From Rhodamnia argentea (taxonomy: Eukaryota; Streptophyta; Magnoliopsida; Myrtales; Myrtaceae), in contig NC_063155.1 of assembly GCF_020921035.1 (NCBI RefSeq), forward strand, positions 31,179,294 to 31,243,293: a stretch of 64,000 bases of DNA, in the 5' to 3' direction. The position numbers and the translations under genes are program-made. Every line of letters starts with the position of its first letter. Positions within the stretch are counted from its first letter, which is position 1. Of this stretch, positions 24,701-35,717 are shown piece after piece. The notes under the pieces were generated by a model that was not told the DNA's origin, ran no database searches, and saw nothing but the letters and a program-made list of their open reading frames with translations.

Positions 24701-24896
24701 TTCTCGATTTGGGCCGAAACATGGTATTGGATCCGATCCAAAAGACGAAAGGGCATCATCATCACACCGAGCGCGCAGGAGCACGCCCGTCTCTCCCTCT
24801 CTATCTATCTCTCCCGTCCCTGCGGCAGCGACGTTCTCCTCTCCTATCTTCACCTTCTCTAGGAAAATCCATCTTCCTCCGTCTGCTTCGCCCCCA

Positions 24897-24905
24897 AAAC
24901 CCTAA
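24897..24905 (+). promoter_or_regulatory. Telo-box immediately before the PWI gene start
   Basis: AAACCCTAA sits two bases before the ATG at 24908, after a CT-rich leader. Telo-boxes are common in promoters and leaders of plant translation and RNA-processing genes. Confidence 0.6.
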
Positions 24906-24907
24906 CA

Positions 24908-27900
24908 ATGTCGGGAGGGTTTTTCCGGGTAAGCTGTATGCTCGAATCTATTCGATCCGTCGCTTTACTGTATTCGTCTCGCCCGCTTTTGTACCTATCA
25001 GTTCTAGATGGTAATGCGTAATCGCGTGTTTAGGGTACTTCGGCGGATCAGGACACTCGGTTCTCGAACAAACAAGCGAAGCTCCTCAAGACGCAGAAGT
25101 TTGCTCCGGAGCTGGAGTACCTGGTTAGATTTTCGCTCGGAGATGGTTGAGATTTTTCGTTTTCTACGTCCTTAGATTTGACACTATGCTCGAATACCCG
25201 TTGAACTACTGATTGATGGTATAATAAGTATAGGAAATCACTGAGACAATCTAAATACGCACGTTCGGATGTACATTTGCATTCGGCGATAACTTGATGG
25301 GAAGCGTATTGGCTGACGTGTCTAGGAAATGTATCGACCGTCCTAATTTCGTGTTTCAGGTGGACATGGCGAAAGTGAAGATGGATGTCATGAAACCTTG
25401 GATTGCCACCAGGGTGACTGAGCTTCTAGGGTTTGAAGATGAAGTTCTCATCAACTTCATATACGGACTTCTGGATGGGAAGGTATTCTACTCTGTGCTT
25501 TTAGATTCTTGGGAAAGAAGTTCTTGGTTTAGTGCTTTATTACATATTCTCTTGTGATTTGTACCTCTCTAAGGTTCTAGCCACATAAGGATGTTTCGAG
25601 GGGTGCATCATAGGCTGCTGCATCTGTTTTTGGTATGCGAACTCCTTGTAAATCGACTACAAAAGTCAAGCTGTTATGTTTTTCTTTCTGCAGGAGGTTA
25701 ATGGAAAGGAAGTTCAGATACAACTAACAGGGTTTATGGAGAAAAATACTGGCAAGTTTATGAAAGAACTCTGGACTCTTCTTCTCAGTGCCCAGAAAAA
25801 TACAAGCGGTGTACCTCAGCAGTTCTTAGATGCCAAAGAGGAAGAATCTCGGAAGAAGCAGGTCTAATTTCTAATTCCGCGATGAGCTCGTGACTGAAAT
25901 AACTGATCGTATGTTCTCAGTGACTTTTCTTTTTCATGATTATTCAGGTTGAAGCCAACCGTATTGCTGACGAAATTCGGAAGAATAGAGACAAGGAAAG
26001 TAGAGAATTTGAAGAGGAGAAATCAAAGAGGATGGTAATATTATTTTATTCAGGCTGCAGTTACATTGACTAAAGCTGCGGTGCACTTTTAACTTATGTT
26101 TGTGTTTCTATGCGTTCAGCTAGCTTCTGCAATTATTTGGGTTCATGTCCTTTACCTCAAACTACTGTAGGACGGTGTGGTAGAGATGAAGGCTTCAAAT
26201 GATGCCTTGGAGAAGGACTTCATATCTTCAAGGGCCTCAAATGTTCGTCGGGATGATAGAAATAATAACGGAAGGAGGGGTGCTTCAAGAAGAAGCCATG
26301 AGTAAGGGATTAGTTGTGATGCCTATCATCTGCATTCATTTCAATCCTTCGAGTATTTTAAACATCTAGAGCTTGTATTTGCTGTTGCACTTACCTTGCA
26401 TAGTTGATTTAAGCTATTCAGAGACGAGGTCAAGATGCATTAGACATTCAATTCTTGAAAATTAGCAGAAGATCTAACAGCGAAAGAGATGTCTCTCAGT
26501 TTGGATTAAAGAAGCTTCTTTTCACTGGCCATTGTATTGGGCTTTTCATACCCAATCTTTTGATATTGACAGATCTATCTTCATGATTCTCATTTATTCT
26601 TCCTTCTTATTTGATTGGGTTGGGGCTTGAGATTCCTAGTCTCCCTATGTTGGATTCTAGAGATTATTTTCAAACCTTTGTTCTTTGCAAAAAATTGTCA
26701 TCTCCAGCTTTTATTTAATGGAAATTTGATGTAGTGAGCAATAGATTTAGTTATTCACTGTTAAAAAATTCTTGTTTGGGCAGTTCATACCATCCATACC
26801 TAGTGTTTTGACCTAAGATTTCAATTCTTTGATTATTGTGCAAGTATTATTGTAGGATATGGCAAGTGATTAACTGTGATTTCCGCAAGCTACCAATGCA
26901 ACTCTTAAATGCTGACTTGCTTATCTCCTGCAGAGTTTTGAGATCTCATTCGGCGGACCATTCCTCTTCACCCCTTCGGTGAGCATCTACTGCAGTTTTG
27001 TGTGATTTGAAACTTTTTGGTTGATCTTTATTTGTTGGATGATACTCTAAGAAGTATTTGTGAATTATTGTTCAGAGCTTCACCTTCTAGGTCAAACAGC
27101 AAGTCATTTTCTAAATCCAGGAGTTATTCAGAGTATGTAACCGTACTTCTCCTGCTACAGTAAATTATTTGTCATTAATACAGTTCTTAAATTGTTGCGG
27201 GACTGAGGAAACAATATAAGTGTTTATCTTGTTAGTTGTTGTTGTTTTTTTTTTTTTTTTGCTGTATTCTGAGATTACTTTATATTGTTGACATATGTCC
27301 TTTAGTGAAAGACGCAGGTCCAGGAGTATCTCTGCATCACGAGAAAGACGAAGCCGTTCAGTTTCTTCTGGTAAGGGGTATCGTGCTCCTCGAAGAAGGT
27401 CTATGACACCTCGTCGGAGGTATTCTCCTAGAAGATCCCAATCTCCAAGACGAGGAGCGTATTATTACAGGCGAAGATCAATATCTCTGAATCGCAGATC
27501 ACCATCTCCTGTAAGGCGGAGGTTGCATTCACCTCCTCGACATAGATCACGTTCTCCAGTAAAGCGTAGATCACTGACCCCTGTACGCCGTCGAAGATCT
27601 CCATCTCCTGTACGGCGTCGTAGATCTCCATCTCCTGTCCGGCGTGGGTCCCCTTCTTTTGAGAGACGAAGATCACCACCTCTGTTGCAACGTAGATCTT
27701 CCCTTGTCCGACGTAGATCACCCTCTCCAGTACGAAGGAGGTCACCGTCTCCTGCACGGAGGAGGTTGCCCTCTCCTGTTCGAAGAAGGTTGCCTTTTCC
27801 CGCACGACACAGATCACCGTCTCCCAGGCATCGTATATCGCCTTCACCCGTGTCTCGCAGGTCATCTCCTGTCCGTCACTTATCAACTTCACCTATGCAT

Positions 27901-28957
27901 CGCAAATCATCTCCTCCGGTACGCCATGGGACCCCATCCCCTGTACGAGAGCGGCTACGGAGATCTCAATCGATTTCAGGGCAAAGGTCTCCATCTCCAC
28001 GGCAACGAAGATCGCCCTTATCTGTTCGCAGGAAATCAATGACCCCTCCACCCCAGAGGACATCTCATGAGTCAAACTCTGCATCTCCGATTGGTCATAG
28101 ATCTCCGTCCTTGCTGAAGAGATCTCCTCCATATGGAAGATCGCCTGCTGGATCTACTAGGGAAAGAATGAGGTATATCCTTCATTATTCTTCTTACATG
28201 ACTTGTTTACACCTTCAAGGTTCATTGAGTAGTAGTGTTTTCCTTTTGTTTGTTGAGGATGCTGTTCAGGAGAGGAATGTGTTTTGTTTATCAAATCATC
28301 GGCCTTTCCTTTTCAAAATGATATATTGCCTATAACGGTTGGTTCTTCTTATGCATAATTTTATTGTGAACTTATGGAAATTGTTAAATGGGGCACATTT
28401 ACACGTATACAGATACACCATATCGGTCTGACTCCTCAGGGAGTCGCTCAGTATTATTGATCCCATTGGGAAAATATCCTCTCTCTCGCTCTCTCATGTT
28501 TAAAGAGATGAATAGTTTTGAAAGTAGGATTTGTGGATAGAGTTCATACTCACTTTACCCTCAAACTACATGCATCTGATGGATACTTCTGCATGTGCGT
28601 GTCTTCTGATACAAGGTCACCGAGTCCATATGAGAGTCCTGTAAAGCAAGCTAGGAATGTCCGGAGACGAAGCAGGTATACCCTCGAGGCCCATCCTGCA
28701 TTAAGCTGAAAACATTTCTAGTTGTTGTCATTTTTTTATCCTCTTGATTGTCTGTTTTGCTGCTAAAAGGTCATCTATTCCATACAGGAGCCCACTCAAG
28801 CAAGTTAAAAATCGGGTCAATAATGATGACGTTTCTATTTCACTGCGATCGAGAGAACGTAGGTCACATCAAGAAAGCCCAGATAAAAGTAATGAGAGGG
28901 GAATCAATAACAACAATCGGTTAGATTCCAAATCTCTAGATTATTGGTTCCCCCCCC

Positions 28958-28992
<35 letters not shown>

Positions 28993-30054
28993 ATATTGTT
29001 GGCTACTATTGTAAGATGAATAGTCAAATATTCTGAGAGTTTTGATTCTATTTGTCTGGTTGTTTGTAGGGGAAGTAGAATTGTCAAATCCTCTAAAAAG
29101 TTTTAATTTCTGTTTATTCTTGTTGTTTGTAGGGAAAGTAGGGATCGTGCTCTCAAGCCTAGAGATAAAAGATCTATGAACTCATCCTCTTTCAGTAAAC
29201 AGGGAGACTCACCCATGAAGGTGCATGACAAGGACATTTCTCCTCCTGAAAGAGCAGCTGGAGATCATTCTATTGGCTCTAAGGGCCATTCTGATGGCTT
29301 GGATGTTCGAAACAGAGACCAGGAGAGAATGAGGTGTGGGCTCTCCCCATGAATTTATCCAGGTACTTTTTTGTATTGCATGCTGTCTGTCTAATAGTGT
29401 AATGTCATTGTCGGCAGGGAAAAGCCCTCTGGAAAGGGAGTGCTGCCACCTTCACTGAACAAAGAATCTGGTGAGAAGCTACAGACATCTCACTCCGTTG
29501 AAGGTAGAAAATCTGATGATAGGAATCGTTCTCGAGATGGTATTCAACGGCATAGATCTGAAGTCACACAAAGATCTGTGGAGAAGGTTGATCATAGTAA
29601 ACACAGCAGCTTGTCTGAAACAGGTTCTGAGGAAAGTGATAAGCACATTAATGAACGCAAGGAGAAGAAAAGGCACAAAAGATTAGATAAGCGAGAAAAA
29701 GATTCAGATGATAATAGCTATGATTCTGAGATAGAAAATCGGAAGGAGACTAAAAGGAGGAGGAAAGAAGAGAAAAAAATGAGGAAGGAGGAGAGACGTC
29801 GGCGTCGAGAGGAGAGACGTCGCAGACGTGAAGAACGGCGTGCAGAAAAGATGAGAATGAAGAAAGAAGATATTGTCTTATCTGATTATGGAAAGCACTC
29901 CAGAGATGCATCCTCCTTGGATGATGAAGATGTTGACAGAAAGGCGTACCGTTCGTATGATGAAGAAGCAGATACTAAGCAAAAGAAACTGGAGATTGAG
30001 CTACGAATGAAGGCTCTTGAGTCGTTTAAGGCAAAGAAGGGCATAGGTCACTGA
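24908..30054 (+). CDS. PWI-domain, SR-rich splicing coactivator (SRRM1/SRm160-like)
   Basis: Thirteen exons: 24908-24928, 25034-25123, 25360-25482, 25694-25861, 25948-26034, 26171-26301, 26934-26978, 27076-27132, 27306-28172, 28616-28675, 28770-28919, 29133-29333, 29418-30054; 878 residues. The N-terminus ([20 protein letters not shown]) and the PWI domain (about 38-125, including [31 protein letters not shown]) match plant SRRM1-like proteins, which bind RNA and link SR proteins to the exon-junction and 3'-end machinery. The 867-bp exon encodes a dense RS domain with repeated [11 protein letters not shown] units. The C-terminus is Lys/Arg/Glu-rich with a predicted helix ([20 protein letters not shown]). 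Acts in nuclear speckles by family analogy. A 7-codon first exon is needed to keep frame. An in-intron duplicate of an acceptor occurs near 29069. Confidence 0.9.
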
Positions 30055-32840
30055 ATTTGCTTCTAGTGTTGGAATTATGAACTTTTTTGGCTTGTTTTAT
30101 TATACTGACGAGCCTGTCTGTTTCGTTGAAATTGCTTTGAATTTCGTGTTGTGATTCAAATATTTTGATATGTCGATAAATATTTAATTAGTCTGTCTTT
30201 ATTGCTGGCAGTTAATCGATAAATGAGGTTCCTCAGCTATTCTGTTGATGCGACTTTAATCAGGCATTGCCGCTAGATTTTCTGGTAATCATTGTTTTCC
30301 CCTTGTAGGGACGTTAGAATTTGTTGCTTTACAGGTTATCGTAGATTGGAAAGGACGACTCCTTGCCTTCATGCATGCTTATTCATGTGATTGTGCTTCC
30401 ATTATAATTGCCAGGATTAGTTTGTCTTCTTACTCCATTCCTAATGAAATATAGTACGAAGAATTCAAATGACGATGCATATAGCTTCTAGTGATGGCTG
30501 CTTAATATGTTCTGGAGACTAAATCAAGTAAAGGCTTTTTGTCGGTTCTGCTAACTTGAAGTTGGTACTAAATTGGATTTCTCATCAATTGGTAGATGAA
30601 AAAATATTCAACTTTGATGACTTGGTTGAGCAGAACATTGCGCAGATCATCATTCTGAACATCAACTCAGGTGATGTATTTACATCTTTCTCTGGGTTCA
30701 TTTAGGATGTTGTTTTCAACACTGAGAAGTTCATATATTTATATGCCCACTTCTCTTATGATTGGTCGGGAGTATTTTTGTAGATTATGTTTCTTACCTT
30801 CCTGCCTGTGTTGAGGTGGACATCATGCCTTCTAGGATGTCTAGATTCCTGAGAACTCTGTTTTTCTCTTTTGGCGTGGCCCTACAATAGAAATTTGGTG
30901 TTGAAGTCCTGGAGATACCCCAATTAACTGAGGAAATGTTAAGTTCTTAAAACCTGACATGTACTCAAGCAGTTTTCTACTGATACAAGAACTTTTACTA
31001 TTCTCGTTGGTTATAGTAAGTGTCGAACTATGCTCTTGATAGAAATATTGTTCTCAGAGGTGTATAAGAGGCAAAATTGTGTTAATAGTGCGATTAGTGT
31101 TGCAACAATTCCATATCAACTATTAACTACTTGGTCTTATTTCATTTCTTCATGAGCTTGGATGTGGCAATCCATTCCATGGCGACTCTGAAGCATTTCG
31201 TTTAAAGTTTGTAGAAGCAGCTTACATAATCTATTGCAACAATATTGGTATGCCTTACTACCTTTGCTCCCTTTTGCTAATGTGTAAATGGAGGTAATGA
31301 TGTGTAATGTGGGTTCTATCACTTTTTCTGGGTGGATATGTAGTAGATTGAGAATAGAGTTCAGTAAACAATGGATGAGTGGCCTTTTGTAGCTAGGACG
31401 AGCCTTCTCTTTTTCCGTGGTGCTTTGTGTTCTGAGTACTCATTCGTTGAGTTTTGCTACAGGTTTTTTCTTTGCACCTGGCCTTTAGCTCAGATGGTTT
31501 TGGTGGGCTATTATGAGTGTCATATCGTGTTTCCCCTTCCATTTCTTCCCATATTTACTGCTCAAAATTGCCTAAAAGCATTTATATGTTGCCAAAAGTT
31601 ACATATTTGCCAGCTCGTCCTTTGGTAAATGCTCCTTCAGAAAAAGTCCAAGAGGGCTTTCGCCCTGCATACTTCTCTATATATTATACCCTCAAGTCTC
31701 ACAGATCTGCCCCTATCATCATCTCTGTCTGTTTGGGATGGTTACCATCGTTTGTATACTCTCTTCGCTTTCCTTTGTTTACATACATCGTCATTAACAT
31801 ACAAGCCATTGCTCCATAGGAAGATTGAAGGGCTAGGTTGATGTCGCACTGGCTGAGGGCATTAGCCTTGGACCGATAGTACTGAACATAATCATAACTG
31901 GTCTGTCGGAGGCCATTAATGTCTCTCGCGTCCAATTGTCCCCCCCCAGCAATAGATTTATAGATGAACTACTTTCCAATGTGAACTCGTATTTAAGGTG
32001 TCTGACCAGCCTCGAAACTGTCCAGGTTGAACCCCGACGTGACTTTGTATTGGATCCATTGCCCGAGTCCATTGAGGCAGTAAAATATTTAATTGCATTT
32101 TCAAGTGGCTGCAAAATGTGTTTACGTGGGTTCAGCACAAGAGTTGCGTACAAGATATCCTCGCTGGTAAATCTCGGGCTAGTTAATTGCTTATACGGAC
32201 ATGATTGGTGTTGCTGTCGGTGTTGAGCTTTGAAAGTCTGAAAGAGGGACTCTCTATTAAATAAGCTCGAGAAGTAGGTGTTGACTTTGATAGCAGATGG
32301 CCTTCAAACGATGAGTATAATTCAGAGAGACTATATTCATTGTGAGATTTCTGAGTTTATTGACGTGAAGCTCCCCCTAAACAGAAACCAAATTTGCTGC
32401 TGCCTGTTGAGCCAGCACATGAGACATTCGCCTTTGGCCCTTGTTAGCAGAAATCTCATGCCTCGTTTCGAAGTAATTCGCGCTAATTTTAGGTTTTTTC
32501 CATTAACAACACCGTCTAAGCAAAGTTTCTGAAGGCAAAATAAATAGCGATGATCAACTATCCGGTTCCTCAGATTGAAGTTAGGTTTGATGCCTAGGGT
32601 CACAATATAAAACTCTCCTAGGCCGGCAAAGCTTTGGGCAAATATTAAAGTGAATCGACATATTAAGTTCTTAACGCTTCTGACCGGAGTCACTGTGGCT
32701 CTAGCGACGTTGAACCGAGTTCCACGAACGCCAATCGGGAAGAGGTTCCTTCTCTCTCTTTGATGGTGGCTCGACGTGCTTTTCATCACCTTCCTTTTCT
32801 CTCTTCCCATCCCAAAAAAACGTCTGGTGTCCAACATTTG
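30055..32840. other. Intergenic DNA, no supported gene
   Basis: About 2.8 kb. The first few hundred bases are 3' UTR of the PWI gene. Minus-strand ORFs at 31699-31935 and 31833-32153 overlap and have a protein-like look (for example LRQTSYDYVQYYRSKANAL), perhaps a decayed gene fragment, but no family was recognised. An eight-C run occurs near 31940. Confidence 0.4.
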
Positions 32841-32847
32841 GTGAGCA

Positions 32848-32867
32848 GATAAAATGTGCTCCACGTG
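32848..32867 (+). promoter_or_regulatory. I-box and G-box pair upstream of PTAC16
   Basis: GATAAAA (32848-32854) is followed 7 bp later by CACGTG (32862-32867, context CCACGTGGGC), about 225 bp before the PTAC16 ATG. Paired I-box and G-box elements form a known light-responsive module in plant photosynthesis promoters. Confidence 0.6.
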
Positions 32868-33089
32868 GGCTCCTCTCATTTGCTTATTGTGGCACACCAT
32901 CCGATCTAGATAATCCTCTAAAAGATCGAACAAAAAAAAAAAAAAACCTTTGGTATCATTTCGAGCGACCTCATCCATCGGCCATATGACCAGACAATAT
33001 CTGAATGCGTCCACGCAGCGAAGCCATGGACATTGAGAAGCCCTTCTCTTGATTCACCAAGGAAAAAAGGAAAGAGGGTCGGTCTCGCC

Positions 33090-35717
33090 ATGGCTCCCAC
33101 TCTTACCTCCAACTCATTCCTCCTCACAACTCCACCGCGCTCTAAGCTCGGCCCCCTCAAGAACTCCAGGCTCACCACGCTCGCCAAGAAGTCCGGTCCC
33201 AGTCCATTCCCTCCGTTTCGTCTCGGCAATGCCTCGGCGGTGGCGGAGGAAGGACCGATGTCCGGGGAGAACGGGGAAAATGGCCCAGCCAATTTCAATC
33301 CATTCCGGCTCAACTTAGGAAAGATCACCGACATGAAGTCCATGGTGCCTGTCATGAGCGACAAGTCTTCGGGGTTGTCGTTCGCTAGGAGGAAGGACCC
33401 GGGGACGGTGTTTGTCGCGGGGGCAACGGGCCAAGCCGGTGTACGCATTGCACAGCAGTTGCTGAGGGGAGGTTTCAGCGTCAGGGCAGGTGTGCCGGAT
33501 CTTGGCGCAGCCCAGGAGTTGGCTCGCCTGGCCGCTCAATACAAGGTTGGTGCTCAGCAATATAATCACTTTGATGAACATACTCGCTTAACATACGAAA
33601 AAACTCTCGTCGATTTTTAACATTTCGATTATGAGTTGCTGTTAATAGTAGATGCATTAATTGTTCGACTCTTGCTTCAAACTGGCATGATAATTCACGG
33701 GATTACATTTGATTGGTTCTTTGAAACATGAATGGTGTTTAGGACATGGTGGTTTGGTTGGTTTATCTAAGTAACCAGTAGATGCTTGCAAGATCACCGG
33801 TAAAGAGTCATGTTTCTTAGATTTATGAGAACATAGTAAATATGGTCGTTTAGCCGGGACTGATAATTTGCATCGACGTATGGTCAGATAATATCGAATG
33901 AAGAATCGAAACGCCTGAACGCCGTTGAATCCACTTTCCAAGGCACGGAATCGATTGCGAAAGCCATTGGAAACGCTAGCAAAGTGGTGGTCACCATCGG
34001 ACCAGCCGAGTACGGCCCCACCACGGAAGTCACCACCTCGGACGCCTTGCAGGTGATCCAAGCTGCCAAGTTAGCGGGAGTTGGCCACGTGGCGATCGTC
34101 TACGACGCGAACGCGGCCTCCACATACAACGTGCTGGATGGCATCTCCTCATTCTTCAACAACCTCTTCTCCCGGTCGCAGCCGTTGACGATGCCCGAGT
34201 TCTTGCAGAAGCTAGCGGAAGTCGACGTGAGCTACACGCTCATCAAGACAAGTTTGACGGAGGATTACACACCCGAGAGTTCCTATAGCATTGTGGTGGC
34301 GGCCGAGGGAAGGGGTGGCGCGAACGACTACAAAGTAATGTAATGTATGCAATAGGATCTTTTCCATTGTTCCAATTTCTCCCATCACCATTCGCTTATT
34401 TTTTCTGTCTTATTACATCAATCTTCGATTCTCAACATTAGTATAACGGCTCTAAACAAGCCAATCTACATACTTTGAATCTTTTTGATTAGGTTGCAAG
34501 GTCTCAGATAGCATCACTTGTCGCCGGCGTTTTCTCCAACACAGCTGTGGCAGAGAACAAGGTAGTATACATATGTGCTCAACCTGTTCACACTGTTATG
34601 CAAGATTCTGCTTCTTTCTTGCGTGATTTCTTCGAGGGAATGCTGTCACATTCATGCATTTTTCCATAGTAAGTGAACCATGTAAGTTGATCAAATGCAG
34701 GTGGTGGAAGTTTCTACGGACCCATCCGCTCCTTCGCGGCCTATAGATGAGCTTTTCAGGTAATAATTTCTTTTCGCAGGAGGCCTTGTGTTCACCAGAC
34801 AGAGTAAGTACATAAAGAGAAACTTGCACATCTCTTCCAATCGTGAGTATACATAGTTTTTGTCTGAACATGTCTGTCCACGTAACAGGTAAGCTTTTCC
34901 CTTAACCTGGGCAGTATAGACGAGGAATACAGACAATATAGACATTTCCTTTTGCGTTTCCTTTGCCCTTCTTGTCGTTCCCCATCTAACTTCCGCTTAG
35001 GTTGTCACTTTCTTCCTCGATATTTTCAAGCTTGAGAATGCCGCTACTCTCGCGGTTATACTCTATTTGGCGACCTTAAAGACAATTACGCGGACTGGTT
35101 CTGATCTCTTGTGTATTACGCATATGTTCCTTTCACCTTAGATAAACCTAAATTTTGCACGTCGGATTTGTTCTAGTGCCATCCCTGAGGACGGAAGAAG
35201 AAACGAGTACAAAGAGGCGCTTGCGAAAGCGAAAGCCGAGGAGGAGGCACGAACAGCTGCCGAGAAAGCCCAGGAAGCGGCTGAGGTTGCAAAGAAGCTC
35301 GAGGAAGAAGTGAAGAAGCTCTCGAAGCAAGAGGCCAAGGCCACGAGTCTCGCGGAAGAAGCCAAAGAGAAGGCAGAGGCTGCTGGGATTTCGATGGAGG
35401 GCCTATTCAGCAAAGCCCAGGACTTCCGAGCGGGTCTAAACTTAGACAAGCTTGGCTCTGAGCTTGTGAACTCCGCGCGGAGTTCGGTGGAGAAGCCGAA
35501 AATGCAGATCGCTACGGTGAGAGGGCAGGCCAAGGCTCAGAGCTTAACTCCGCAGAAGGCGCTGATCAAGCAGCCTCGCCCAACCCTGTTTAGTCCAAAA
35601 GTGGCAAAGGAGGAGCCGAAGCCAAAGCCGAAACAGCAGGCCGAGCCGAAGAAGGAAGTGAGGAAGGTGTTTGGTGGGCTGTTTCAGCAAGAGACCATCT
35701 ACATCGACGACGACTGA
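33090..35717 (+). CDS. PTAC16: PTAC16, plastid transcriptionally active chromosome protein 16
   Basis: Five exons, 33090-33545, 33888-34334, 34493-34561, 34701-34759 and 35177-35717, encode 523 residues (Arabidopsis At3g46780 is about 510). The start MAPTLTSNSFLLTT is nearly identical to the Arabidopsis protein and begins a transit peptide. An atypical short-chain dehydrogenase-like Rossmann domain follows, with VFVAGATGQAGVRIAQ (GATGQAG at 111-117), KVVVTIGPAEYGPT and TLIKTSLTEDYTPESSY. The C-terminal third is an Ala/Glu/Lys-rich coiled coil (EEEARTAAEKAQEAAEVAKK) ending in the conserved VRKVFGGLFQQETIYIDDD. The family associates with thylakoid membranes and nucleoids and is phosphorylated in the light; catalytic activity is unproven. 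A G-box/I-box module lies upstream. Confidence 0.95.

Noticed and set aside
27428-27892. Minus-strand ORF opposite the RS domain
   Set aside because: Explained by the repetitive Arg/Ser codons of the SRRM1-like exon on the other strand.
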